The position numbers and the translations under genes were made by a program. The notes beneath the pieces were generated by a model. The model was not told the origin of the DNA. It was given only the letters and a program-made list of their open reading frames with translations, and searched no databases. Below, one piece after another: positions 1-8,155 of a stretch of 14,335 nt of DNA (within the stretch, counting starts at the first letter, position 1; every line of letters begins with the position of its first letter). Source of the DNA: an uncultured Rhodocyclaceae bacterium (GTDB taxonomy: Bacteria > Pseudomonadota > Gammaproteobacteria > Burkholderiales > Rhodocyclaceae). Location: the NCBI GenBank assembly GCA_903950295.1, contig CAJBAP010000218.1:1-14335 (forward strand). The letters are read 5' to 3'.

Positions 1-352
1 CCTGCGTGAGTTTGTCGCGCAGGCGCGCCAGCTGTTCACCCGCGTCCGTGCCTGCCGCTGGTTCAATTGCGTCGGTCGCCGGCTCGGGTGCAGCTGTGGC
101 GGGCAGCTCGGGCAAATCAGGCAGAGCGGACTTCAGCCGCACTGCCACCGCGGCGGCGGTGCACACGTGCGGATCGAAACGCACTGCCAACCGGCCCTCC
201 GTGGTCAGCAGCGTGACGCGCAGCACGCCGGCCAGGCTCCGCAAGCCGTTCTCGATTGCCGTACCGGCTGCCGGGTTACGCAGCGCGGGTGGTAGGCGCA
301 GGCGCAGGTAGCCGCTTTCGCGCTGCAAGACCTGGATTGCCGTGGTGTCCAT
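1..352 (-). CDS. HMA-like domain protein, partial (continues past left edge)
   Basis: The protein begins MDTTAIQVLQRESGYLRLRL and stays open to the window edge (about 117 codons visible). Residues ~12-80 read as a ferredoxin-like HMA-type fold: a strand with YLRLRLPP, a helix containing NGLRSLAGV, a strand RVTLLTTEGRLAVRFDP, then a second helix. The CxxC metal ligand of classical HMA domains is absent, as in the HMA_2-type domains encoded beside metal P-type ATPases. An Ala/Pro/Glu-rich linker follows from ~85. The ATG lies directly next to the preceding gene's stop codon, so it is the next cistron of the same operon. It may be a stand-alone partner of, or the N-terminus of, a metal-transporting ATPase beyond the edge. 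The fold is inferred from the pattern only. Confidence 0.6.
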   Translation of the reverse strand, partial: MDTTAIQVLQRESGYLRLRLPPALRNPAAGTAIENGLRSLAGVLRVTLLTTEGRLAVRFDPHVCTAAAVAVRLKSALPDLPELPATAAPEPATDAIEPAAGTDAGEQLARLRDKLTQ

Positions 353-706
353 TTACGCCTGCGCCGCTGTGGCTGGTGCAGCCGCGGGTGATTGTGCCTC
401 GGCGATCAGGTCGTCGAGGTTTTCCTGCTGGTGCAGTACGAAATCCCTGCCCATGCCGGTCGCCTTCGATACCGCCAGCACGATCTCCTTTTCGTACTTG
501 TGCAGCAAGTAGCCGGCGGCGATGCCTGCCACCAGGAATACCAGCGGGTTGCGCAACAGGCCCGTGCCGGCGCCAAGCAGCCCCTTGCCGGCAGCGTAAC
601 CGCCGGCGGCCATCATGGCGCCGCTGGCCATCGGGTGACTCATCATCTGACCCATGCCGCCCATCATCTGCGGCATCTGCCGCGTGGCTTCGCCCATCAT
701 GTTCAT
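353..706 (-). CDS. Small Met-rich membrane protein (117 aa), unknown function
   Basis: The start at 706 is chosen because a GGAAAGGA ribosome-binding site sits just upstream and the ATG overlaps the previous stop as ATGA; a longer in-frame extension upstream is an overlap shadow. The first ~35 residues are rich in Met, Gly and His (MNMMGE, QMMGGMGQMMSHPM), which could bind soft metals such as copper. Residues ~50-70 (NPLVFLVAGIAAGYLLHKYE) form one transmembrane helix. A charged segment and an Ala-rich tail (SPAAAPATAAQA) follow. I do not recognise the family. Its position between a Cys-rich metal-binding protein and an HMA-like protein suggests a role in metal handling at the inner membrane (inference). 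Confidence 0.7.
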   Translation of the reverse strand: MNMMGEATRQMPQMMGGMGQMMSHPMASGAMMAAGGYAAGKGLLGAGTGLLRNPLVFLVAGIAAGYLLHKYEKEIVLAVSKATGMGRDFVLHQQENLDDLIAEAQSPAAAPATAAQA

Positions 707-891
707 GATCGCTTCCTTTCCGTGGATGTCCGCATATTCTGCACCGGTTGCGCCGGTGCCGCCTTGATATCGTGCAACATTTCGTAGATGCCGCGACAGC
801 CCTCGCAGCAGAATTGCAGGGTCTTTTCGCGCGTCACCAGATCGAAGGGCTTGTTGCCGCAATCGAGACTGCACAGGTCGCAGGGCGTCAT
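703..891 (-). CDS. Cys-rich metal-binding domain protein (62 aa)
   Basis: This very small protein has two cysteine clusters: C4, C7 and C11 (MTPCDLCSLDCG), and C28, C29 and C32 in FCCEGCRGIYEML. The FCC-x-GC-x-x-IY pattern is typical of the metal-binding domain at the N-terminus of some heavy-metal (CtpA/CcoI-like) P-type ATPases; here it is a free-standing gene with a basic tail ending RKRS. GAGG lies a few bases before the ATG. It starts 7 nt after the stop of the thioredoxin-like gene and its TGA overlaps the next ATG, so translation is probably coupled. Likely role: cytoplasmic binding or hand-over of copper or a similar metal (inference). Confidence 0.75.
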   Translation of the reverse strand: MTPCDLCSLDCGNKPFDLVTREKTLQFCCEGCRGIYEMLHDIKAAPAQPVQNMRTSTERKRS

Positions 892-898
892 TGCAGCC

Positions 899-1390
899 TC
901 ATTGCAACAATAGCTTCACGTGGCGTTCGAACATCGCCTCGTCGGCCTCGCCGATGATTTTGCCGCGCACCATACCCTTGGCGTCGATCAGGTAGGTCGT
1001 CGGCAGGCCGACCACGCCGTAACTTTTGGCAACTTTCGAGCTTTCGTCCAGCGCCGCCGTATAGCCAACGCCGAGTTTCTGCATGAAGGCCGCGACGGTG
1101 GCCTTGTCCTGGCCGGCATTGACCGCCAGTATGGTCAGTCCGGAGGCGCTGTGCCGTTTCCACACCGTGTCGATGATCTTCATCTCGCCCTCGCAGAACT
1201 TGCACCAGTCGGCCCAGAAGCGCAGCACCACAGGCCTGCCGGCAAATGCGGTGGGGAAGTCGACAGCTGCACCGTCGAGCAGCACGGTCTTGAACGCAGG
1301 CGCGGCAGCGCCGGTGTTGAGTTTGGTGGGTTGTTCGCCGCTACAGGCAGTCAGTAGTGCGATCAGGATTAGTGAGGGAAGGGTCTTCAT
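899..1390 (-). CDS. TlpA/ResA-like thioredoxin-fold lipoprotein (163 aa)
   Basis: The N-terminus MKTLPSLILIALLTACSG is a lipoprotein signal with its lipobox Cys at residue 16, so the mature protein should be membrane-anchored facing the periplasm. Residues ~25-163 are a thioredoxin fold: FWADWCKFC places the redox-active CxxC at C63/C66, and VGLPTTYLID supplies the cis-proline at P130. Family members reduce or exchange disulfides of periplasmic proteins, for example during cytochrome c or copper-site maturation. The ATG overlaps the stop of the upstream membrane-protein gene as ATGA. The neighbours (CxxC membrane protein, metal-binding proteins, ABC transporter) suggest it keeps a metal-site or transporter thiol reduced. 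The family call is secure; the substrate is unknown. Confidence 0.88.
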   Translation of the reverse strand: MKTLPSLILIALLTACSGEQPTKLNTGAAAPAFKTVLLDGAAVDFPTAFAGRPVVLRFWADWCKFCEGEMKIIDTVWKRHSASGLTILAVNAGQDKATVAAFMQKLGVGYTAALDESSKVAKSYGVVGLPTTYLIDAKGMVRGKIIGEADEAMFERHVKLLLQ

Positions 1391-2391
1391 TCGAGCAGGA
1401 TCAGGTTGGAATGCCAGATCATCCAGGTGGCGATGAGGGCGAATATGCCATAACAGAGTGCGGCAACGCCCGCCAGTCGGCGCGAGGTGGCGGGAACAAT
1501 CTGCACGAGGCTGGGATGCGCGGCAAAGAGGCGCAGTACGCCGACGGCAAGCCCGGCAGCGGTGGCGGCGAAGAGCGGGAGGTAAAGCGCGTAGCCCTGG
1601 TAGTCGTATTCGGGCTTGAGGATGCAGAACGGGCAGTGGTGGTGCGGATGCTCGTAGATGTAAAGCGAGACGAAGGCGAGGATGCCGCCGATGCTGGCGA
1701 CGAAGGCGGCGAGCGCGCTCGCACCCGTGGCATAGCCGTTCAGCTTGCCCGGTTGTTGCCAGTGCCAGGCGGCGAGGCCGATGGCGGTGGCGAGCGTGCC
1801 GTAGAAGGTCAGTAGCGCAGGCTTGGCTTCCAGCGCGCTGACTTCGCTCGCCAGTGTCGGGACATCGCTGGAAAACAGGCTGCCGCAGCAGGAGGTGATG
1901 ACATCCGCCTTGAGGCCGAGAAAGTATTGCAGCTGCAAGGCGAAGCCGATGGCCAGGAGTGGCGCATAGGCCAGCAGCAGGCGATATTTGAGTTTCACCA
2001 GCGGGTAGTCGCGCGCCTGGTTGTCGACGTGGTTCACTGCCAGCCACATCGCGGCGAGGAAGAATAGGCTGAGCTGGGCGTAGAGCGACGGGAAACCGTA
2101 GGGATTGACATTCAGTGCTCCGACTGCGCACATCGCCCCGACGAACATTACCGACATCTTGTCGGCATTGAAGACGAACAGCAGCGCGGCGAGGAGTTGG
2201 ATGATGCAGACGAAGGCGACCAGGGTCGAGAACAGGTAGGTCAGGCGCTCCAGCCGCAATTGCCGTTCGCTGCCGCTGGTGATGTCCCAGTGGCGGATCA
2301 CCTGCACGGCGAAGGGCGCGGCAGCCAGCAACATGAGCAGGCTCAAGCCGGCGGCGAGCAGCAGGGCGATGATGGCGGGCTGGAAGATCAT
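1387..2391 (-). CDS. Polytopic membrane protein with HHHCPFC motif (334 aa)
   Basis: This is an integral membrane protein with about eight or nine hydrophobic segments (for example residues 6-29, 50-74, 104-121, 138-160, 192-210, 224-246, 266-290 and 305-328). Two loops stand out: ITSCCG with adjacent cysteines 168/169, and EHPHHHCPFCILKPEYDY, where H248, H250-H252, C253 and C256 could form a metal or heme site or a redox CxxC. I do not recognise a named family. The start at 2391 has no visible Shine-Dalgarno sequence because its leader is a dispersed repeat copy (2395-2419). Its 3' end overlaps the TlpA-like gene, so the two probably act together, perhaps passing electrons or metal across the membrane (inference). 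Confidence 0.75.
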   Translation of the reverse strand: MIFQPAIIALLLAAGLSLLMLLAAAPFAVQVIRHWDITSGSERQLRLERLTYLFSTLVAFVCIIQLLAALLFVFNADKMSVMFVGAMCAVGALNVNPYGFPSLYAQLSLFFLAAMWLAVNHVDNQARDYPLVKLKYRLLLAYAPLLAIGFALQLQYFLGLKADVITSCCGSLFSSDVPTLASEVSALEAKPALLTFYGTLATAIGLAAWHWQQPGKLNGYATGASALAAFVASIGGILAFVSLYIYEHPHHHCPFCILKPEYDYQGYALYLPLFAATAAGLAVGVLRLFAAHPSLVQIVPATSRRLAGVAALCYGIFALIATWMIWHSNLILLE

Positions 2392-2394
2392 TGC

Positions 2395-2419
2395 AAAAAG
2401 TCGGCGCTGGCGGGACGGC
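2395..2419 (+). repeat. Dispersed 26-bp-class repeat, copy 1
   Basis: The sequence begins AAAAAGTCGG and ends GGGACGGC, matching 25 bases of the copies at 10488, 11110, 13439 and 14054. It fills the whole gap between the ABC ATPase stop (one base away) and the start of the membrane-protein gene, inside what is otherwise a tightly packed operon. Read on the operon strand it ends in a T-run, but the core has no strong self-complementary stem. Confidence 0.9.
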
Positions 2420-2420
2420 G

Positions 2421-3098
2421 TCAGATTTCTTCGACGATGCGCCCGTCGCGCAGCGTGACCACATAATCCACGACAGACGACTCGACCACCAGCGGATCGT
2501 GGCTGGTCAGGATGATGGTGCGGCCGGCGGCGGCCATGCCTTCGAGGATGGCGAGGAATTCGCCGGCGAGTTTGCTGTCGAGATTGGCGGTCGGTTCGTC
2601 GGCAATGAGAACTTCAGGATCGTTGATCAGCGCACGGCAGATGGCGACGCGCTGCTGCTCGCCACCCGAGAGCCATTCCACTTTTGCATCGCGCCGGTGG
2701 CCGAGTTCGACGTCGGCCAATAGCGCCTCGGCTTTTTCGAGCAATTGCTGGCGTGGCAAACCGGTTGGGTAGGCGGGCAGGATGATGTTCTCGATGGCCG
2801 TCAGGCCACGAATCAGGTTGAACTGCTGGAAGATGAAGCCGAAGGTTTGGCGGCGAATCTCGGTGAGGAAGCGTTCGGGCAAGCCAGAAATATCCTCGCC
2901 CTTGAGGCGCACGCGGCCCTCGGTGGGGCGCGCGAGGCAGCCGAGGATGGTGAGCAATGTCGTCTTGCCCGAGCCGGAAGGCCCGCGGAGTGCGGTGACC
3001 TGCTTTTCAGGAATGGCGAGGTCGATGCCGGCCAGCGCCCAGTATTCGTTGTGCCTGCCCTGGTTGAAGGCTTTGCGGATGCTGTTCAGTTCAATCAT
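2421..3098 (-). CDS. ABC transporter ATP-binding protein, LolD/MacB type (225 aa)
   Basis: All nucleotide-binding motifs are present: Walker A GPSGSGKT (39-46), Q-loop glutamine (~91), signature LSGGEQQR (143-150), Walker B VLIADEPTANLD (163-174) and the H-loop histidine in TSHD (H200). Length and motif spelling fit the LolD/MacB/FtsE group, whose partners are FtsX-type permeases that work by mechanotransmission rather than by a classical channel. The ATG overlaps the permease stop as ATGA, so this is its cognate ATPase at the cytoplasmic face. The substrate is unknown; lolD itself is unlikely given the single unusual permease and the metal/redox neighbours. Confidence 0.93.
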   Translation of the reverse strand: MIELNSIRKAFNQGRHNEYWALAGIDLAIPEKQVTALRGPSGSGKTTLLTILGCLARPTEGRVRLKGEDISGLPERFLTEIRRQTFGFIFQQFNLIRGLTAIENIILPAYPTGLPRQQLLEKAEALLADVELGHRRDAKVEWLSGGEQQRVAICRALINDPEVLIADEPTANLDSKLAGEFLAILEGMAAAGRTIILTSHDPLVVESSVVDYVVTLRDGRIVEEI

Positions 3099-4231
3099 GA
3101 GCGCATCACCGTATCGGGATCGGTGGTCGCCGCGCGCCAGATCGGCACCAGCACGGCGGCGGTGTAGGGAAACACGGTGAAGAAGAACAGCGTCGCGACT
3201 TGCAAGCCGTCGATGTGTGGTGTCAACGTGAAGCGCGGGTAGAGCACAGACCAGCCTTTCAGCACTGGTTCGAACAGGGCGGCATCCGCGTAAAAGACAT
3301 GCAGGTAGGCGGTGATGTAGCCGAGCAGGAAAGCCAGCAGCGAGATCAGCAGGCCTTCCCAGAATTTCATCTTGATGACGTCGCCGGTTTCCCAGCCGAT
3401 GGCTTTCAGGATGCCGATCTCACGCTTTTCTTCTGCGGAAAGCCCGGCGGCCTTTTCCCAGGCAAAGATGCCGAAGGCGAGGATGGCAGCGGAGAGCAGC
3501 GCGAGCATGATGCCTTCGCGCCAGTCGAAGATCGAGGCATAGGTGCGCAACACCTCGTCGCGCAGGATCGGGCGCGAATCGGGCAGGGTTGCCATCAACT
3601 TCACCGCGACGTTGCGGATCTCCTGCGGGTTGGCCACGGCCAGTGCAATGTCGGTGTAGTGGCCGACGGGATAGACAAAGAAGGCGCGGAAGTCGTCCTC
3701 GTGCATCAGCACCAGATCGGCGCTGACCAGTTCGGATGATTGCGGCAGCACGTCGGCGACGATGAATGTGTGCAGTTCTCCGGTGTACGAACGGAACGAG
3801 ATGCCGTTGCCGGCGGCCAGCCCGCGCGAACGCTCCAGCGCCGGGCCGACGATGATTTCGCCGCGCTCGACCTTCATGTTGCGGGGGGCCATGAACGTGT
3901 AGTTGGCTTTCACCACGCTGTCGTAGTAATAGCCCCACAGCCGTCCCTCGATCTTCTGCACACCCCTGACACGGCCGATCTTTTCGATGTAACCCGGCGG
4001 GATCAGGTCGTGGCGACCGGCGACCAGGCGTTGCAGCACGATCTCCGGTGTGCCCGCGAGTACCCTCTGCGCTTCGCTGCGCAGGGCGTGTGTGTAAAGC
4101 GCCACCGAGGCGAGCACGAACACCAGCAGGCCATAGATGAACAGCAGGCCGAGGTTCTTGCCCCGGCGCCGCGCCAGCGAAGCCAGCGTGAAGTCAATCA
4201 GGTGACGCTGTTTTTCGATCCAGGGATTCAT
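3095..4231 (-). CDS. ABC transporter permease, FtsX/MacB-like (378 aa)
   Basis: The protein starts MNPWIEKQRHLIDFTLASLA, with a first transmembrane helix at ~26-47 (LGLLFIYGLLVFVLASVALY). A long periplasmic domain follows (~50-255), then three C-terminal helices (around IMLALLSAAILAFGIFAW, GLLISLLAFLLGYITAYL and TLFFFTVFPYTAAVLVPI). EEKREIGILKAIGW is the conserved cytoplasmic motif of FtsX-type permeases that contacts the ATPase. This start is preferred over an upstream in-frame extension because the protein begins cleanly before helix 1; it overlaps the upstream gene by 38 nt. It probably works with the adjacent ATPase on a periplasmic or membrane-inserted substrate. No substrate can be named. 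Confidence 0.9.
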   Translation of the reverse strand: MNPWIEKQRHLIDFTLASLARRRGKNLGLLFIYGLLVFVLASVALYTHALRSEAQRVLAGTPEIVLQRLVAGRHDLIPPGYIEKIGRVRGVQKIEGRLWGYYYDSVVKANYTFMAPRNMKVERGEIIVGPALERSRGLAAGNGISFRSYTGELHTFIVADVLPQSSELVSADLVLMHEDDFRAFFVYPVGHYTDIALAVANPQEIRNVAVKLMATLPDSRPILRDEVLRTYASIFDWREGIMLALLSAAILAFGIFAWEKAAGLSAEEKREIGILKAIGWETGDVIKMKFWEGLLISLLAFLLGYITAYLHVFYADAALFEPVLKGWSVLYPRFTLTPHIDGLQVATLFFFTVFPYTAAVLVPIWRAATTDPDTVMRS

Positions 4232-4523
4232 ATGCTTTGAGAATGCCGGCTGGGGGCGGCATGAGCGAGCCGGTGGGGAAGTGTTCAAAGGCAACCGGGT
4301 GATCCTGAAAAGCCGATTGCAGGTCGGCCTGGGTCGGGTGACGGGTGTAGCGCGCCTCGGTGAATAGCGCCAGATCGGTGAGACCAAGGCGTTCGACCAG
4401 TGCGGCGGTGGCCGCTAGCGCCGTGCTGTTCGTCGCGCGCAAGCGGGCCGCATCCAAAAAGGTAAGGCCGAAGCCGCCGCTGGCGCAAGCAAGGACGATC
4501 AAGGCAATGTTGGCAGGGCGCAT
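4194..4523 (-). CDS. Small exported protein of unknown function (109 aa)
   Basis: MRPANIALIVLACASGGFGL is a signal peptide or N-terminal membrane anchor. The rest looks periplasmic and includes ARYTRHPTQADLQSAFQDHP and EHFPTGSLMPPP, a conserved-looking segment with several His, Arg and Pro residues. No cysteines follow the signal region. I recognise no named family. It is placed directly upstream of, and overlaps by 38 nt, the FtsX-type permease, so it is probably the periplasmic component of that transporter. The ATG at 4523 follows a terminator T-tract with no Shine-Dalgarno sequence in between; a TTG one codon upstream is the alternative start. Confidence 0.72.
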   Translation of the reverse strand: MRPANIALIVLACASGGFGLTFLDAARLRATNSTALAATAALVERLGLTDLALFTEARYTRHPTQADLQSAFQDHPVAFEHFPTGSLMPPPAGILKAYESLDRKTASPD

Positions 4524-4562
4524 CAAAAAAGAAGCGGTACGCCCGTTGGCCGGACGTACCGC
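4524..4562 (-). terminator. Rho-independent terminator, minus strand
   Basis: GCGGTACG (4534-4541) pairs perfectly with CGTACCGC (4555-4562). After one C/A mismatch, a further CCG/CGG closes a short loop. On the minus strand the stem is followed by TTCTTTTTT (4525-4533). It lies after the 59-aa gene and directly before the start of the next gene. It is either the end of a one-gene transcript or an attenuator limiting read-through into the ABC operon. Confidence 0.8.
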
Positions 4563-4593
4563 ACAAGATCAGTCATCAGGGGAACGCGTTGAA

Positions 4594-4773
4594 TCAGAGC
4601 CGGTTGGCTGCCCGCATCAAGGCGCCGCGCAGGGCGATGGTGAGGCTGGAGCCCATGCCGATCTTCTGCGCCACGGCCGGCAGCAGAATCAACGAGGCGA
4701 GGGCGAAACCCGCGCCCAGCAGCAGTGAGGCCATTTCTGTCTGGTCGGCAGCTTTGTCTTTTACTTGGCTCAT
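4594..4773 (-). CDS. Small hydrophobic membrane peptide (59 aa)
   Basis: The translation runs from MSQVKDKAADQTEMASLLLG to ALMRAANRL, ending in TGA. A GAGGAG ribosome-binding site sits 8 nt before the ATG, which strongly supports a real gene. Residues ~14-36 (MASLLLGAGFALASLILLPA and the next few residues) form one transmembrane helix, followed by a Gly/Ser-containing amphipathic tail. No family is recognised. A terminator lies about 30 nt downstream. It may be the first gene of the transport cluster or a separate small membrane regulator. Confidence 0.7.
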   Translation of the reverse strand: MSQVKDKAADQTEMASLLLGAGFALASLILLPAVAQKIGMGSSLTIALRGALMRAANRL

Positions 4774-4881
4774 CGGGGCGACTCCTCACGCGATCATCGG
4801 TTGCCCGCAATTTACGGCTTGGCTGGCGTGAGGGGAATGCGGCAGATTGTCGCAGGGTCATGTCAGCGCTGTCTTGTCGGT

Positions 4882-6471
4882 TTACTTGACGAAGCCGAGC
4901 GTCCGCGCCTGTTGGGCATCGACCAGCAAGGCATGCTCGCCTATATACGGCTGCGCAAACAGCACTTCCTGTGCCGCAATGCCGGATGTGTAGAGAATGA
5001 CCACTCCATCCGGGTGTCTGGCGAACCAGGGGCCCATTTCTGTTTGTTCAGCGAGCTCGTCGATTGTTTTATCGAGCCTGCCGGCGAAATGGAATTGGTC
5101 GTGATAGATCCCGTTATTCGCTATCGGAACGCCTTTGTCCTGAAGCTCGCGGATTTTCATGGCGATGGGGTGAACATCGAATCTTTGCCACAAGTTACTC
5201 GAGGCCAGTGCCAAGATCGATATATACAGGGTGGCACCCATGACGACCAGCGCATGCGTTTGCCGCCCGGGATTGCGTCCCAGGCCGAGTGAGGCGATGG
5301 CGATTGCCAGCAGGAGTGAACCTGGCCACCACGGCAATGGTTCTTCCCAAACCTTCAGCATGCCCGGCCGCATGCTGGCTTGCGAGAAATAAAGCATTGC
5401 CATACCGGCAGCGGCAACCAGCAGGCTTGGCAGCCATACCCCGCCCGGATTCGACTTTCTCGACAGGTGCCCTGCCAGCAGAGCGAAGGCGGGGAAGAGG
5501 GGAACCAGATAATGAATCTGCTTGCCGCTCAGCAACGAGAAAAAGATGAATGTCGGCACCAGCCAGGCCAGGCACAGGCGCAACCCGCCATCCAGCCCCT
5601 GCCGGGCCTGGTCCAGCAAGCCCCGCCACAGTCTCGGCCAGACAATCCATGGGAAAGCGAGTATCGGCAGCAAGGGCAGGTACCACCAGAGGCTGCGCTT
5701 GTGAGCGAAGGAATCCACCATGCGGTTGGCGGTTTGTCCCCAGAAGATCATGCGTCGGTATTCTTCACCGCCCTGGATCGCTGCCGGGATGGCCCAGGCC
5801 AATGCGATGGCGGCGCCCCCGAGGATTGCCAGCAATATGCCGCCGTACCATTTTCTCCAGGCCAGGCCGGGCTTCCACCAAGGTGCCAGCAGAGCGACGG
5901 GGAGCAGGTGCAACAGGATGACCGGGCCCTTGGCCAGGACACCGAAGCCGATGGCGACACCGAACCAGGCGAATCCACGCAACATCGAAACATTGGCGGC
6001 AAGCAGCAGGCCGCGTATTCCCACCAGTGCGAAGAAGCCCAGCATTACGTCGAACATCCCGGATGTGGAGAAAAGCATCCAGAGCAGGCTGGAAGACAGG
6101 ATCCACAGGGCCTGCCGGCCCGTTTCCCGCTCCCCGGGCCAGAGCTGGCGGCTGATCGACAGGGTCAGCCACAAGGCGCCGCAGGAAAACAGCGGCGAGA
6201 CCATCCTCGGCCACCATTCGTTGATGCCGGTGATCGCCCAGCCCAGGTTGTAAAGCCAGAAAAGTAGCGGGGGCTTGTGGCTGTAGGGCTCGCCATTCTT
6301 GAACAGCACAAAATATTCGCTCTTCTGCCACATCTCCCATGCCACGCCAAGGTAGCGCGTCTCGTCGATCGGGGTCAGTGGCCGTGACAGGATTGCAACA
6401 TAGGCCAGCAGCAACAGCAGCAGGGAGGGGCCGACAAGGGGGTGGGCAAGTAAAGCTGGACGTTTCGTCAT
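4882..6471 (-). CDS. ArnT-like family 39 glycosyltransferase (529 aa)
   Basis: This is a polytopic inner-membrane enzyme with about 11-12 hydrophobic segments. After the first helix comes PLTPIDETRYLGVAWEMW: the acidic D36/E37 in the first periplasmic loop is the hallmark of ArnT/PMT-type transferases, which use polyprenyl-phosphate sugars. YSHKPPLLFW at ~60-69 is the second family motif. A C-terminal, largely soluble part (~435-529) follows. Likely role: transfer of a sugar to lipid A, another glycolipid or protein on the periplasmic side; the acceptor is unknown. The start at 6471 overlaps the Smr gene's stop as ATGA, so the longer upstream reading is rejected. Confidence 0.85.
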   Translation of the reverse strand: MTKRPALLAHPLVGPSLLLLLLAYVAILSRPLTPIDETRYLGVAWEMWQKSEYFVLFKNGEPYSHKPPLLFWLYNLGWAITGINEWWPRMVSPLFSCGALWLTLSISRQLWPGERETGRQALWILSSSLLWMLFSTSGMFDVMLGFFALVGIRGLLLAANVSMLRGFAWFGVAIGFGVLAKGPVILLHLLPVALLAPWWKPGLAWRKWYGGILLAILGGAAIALAWAIPAAIQGGEEYRRMIFWGQTANRMVDSFAHKRSLWWYLPLLPILAFPWIVWPRLWRGLLDQARQGLDGGLRLCLAWLVPTFIFFSLLSGKQIHYLVPLFPAFALLAGHLSRKSNPGGVWLPSLLVAAAGMAMLYFSQASMRPGMLKVWEEPLPWWPGSLLLAIAIASLGLGRNPGRQTHALVVMGATLYISILALASSNLWQRFDVHPIAMKIRELQDKGVPIANNGIYHDQFHFAGRLDKTIDELAEQTEMGPWFARHPDGVVILYTSGIAAQEVLFAQPYIGEHALLVDAQQARTLGFVK

Positions 6472-7052
6472 GTGCGGTCGCGGGAGGTATGCCGGGGTTG
6501 CCGGGGCGAGGGGTCGTTTGCCAGCAGTACGATCACCGCGCCGGCACCGCCTTCGATGGTGCGGGCCTGACAGTAAGCGAGCACTTCCTGACGTTGCGCC
6601 AGCCAGCCGAGCACCAGGCGTTTCAATACGGGAATGCGCCCGGGCGAGCCATGGCCTTTGCCATGCACAATGCGCACGCAGCGGTGATCGTGGGCGCGGC
6701 ACTCGGCAAGGAAGGCAGCGACTTGCCGGCGTGCCTCATCGCGGTGCAGGCCGTGCAGGTCGAGGTGGTTTTGCACGACCCAGCGGCCGCGCCGCAGATC
6801 CTTGAGCGTCTTGGGCGCCATCCCCTGTTTGAGAAATACCGCTTCGTCGCCACCCTCGAGTTGCAACTCAAGCAAATCGACATCGGCGAGCGATTCGCCC
6901 AAAACGGCGCGCTCGTCCCGTTCGCGCTGGCGCGGAATCGGTGGTGGCGGGGGAGGTTCGTGGTGGATGTGATCGACCGTCAGTGGCACGGCATCGGCCA
7001 CTGCCGCCTTGAACAGGGCGCGCGATGCGGCATCGAGCGTCCTGTTGGTCAT
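6468..7052 (-). CDS. Smr-domain protein (194 aa)
   Basis: The C-terminal Smr domain is clear: HLDLHGLHRDEAR (DLHG at 98-101) and RIVHGKGHGSPG (HGKG at 130-133), followed by the hydrophobic end GGAGAVIVLL. The N-terminal ~95 residues include a proline-rich stretch (EPPPPPPIP), as in the SmrA/SmrB-like proteins of proteobacteria. Small MutS-related domains act as endonucleases on DNA or on mRNA at collided ribosomes; SmrB-type action on RNA is possible here. It starts one nucleotide after the trxB stop and overlaps the glycosyltransferase start, so the three form an operon, though no functional link is obvious. Confidence 0.88.
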   Translation of the reverse strand: MTNRTLDAASRALFKAAVADAVPLTVDHIHHEPPPPPPIPRQRERDERAVLGESLADVDLLELQLEGGDEAVFLKQGMAPKTLKDLRRGRWVVQNHLDLHGLHRDEARRQVAAFLAECRAHDHRCVRIVHGKGHGSPGRIPVLKRLVLGWLAQRQEVLAYCQARTIEGGAGAVIVLLANDPSPRQPRHTSRDRT

Positions 7053-7053
7053 A

Positions 7054-8067
<1,014 letters not shown>

Positions 8068-8155
8068 CTAGGCGGGGAATGTTTCCTTGTTCCGCCGATT
8101 ATCCTTGGGGTGCCGCGCGAAAATCTGGGCGTTGCTATCGTCCGGAATTCCGCCC

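Noticed and set aside
2395..2419. Repeat as a rho-independent terminator
   Set aside because: One strand ends in a T-run, but the core is strongly G- or C-biased per strand and forms no convincing stem; only the long form has a short hairpin, and it is not next to the Ts.
899..2464. Long 521-codon minus-strand frame joined to the TlpA-like gene
   Set aside because: Its upstream two-thirds is the out-of-frame shadow of the membrane-protein gene; the real start is the lipoprotein signal at 1390.
4882..6702. Longer glycosyltransferase start at 6702
   Set aside because: The extra N-terminus is Arg/Pro-rich and overlaps the Smr domain; the ATGA overlap start at 6471 leads directly into helix 1.
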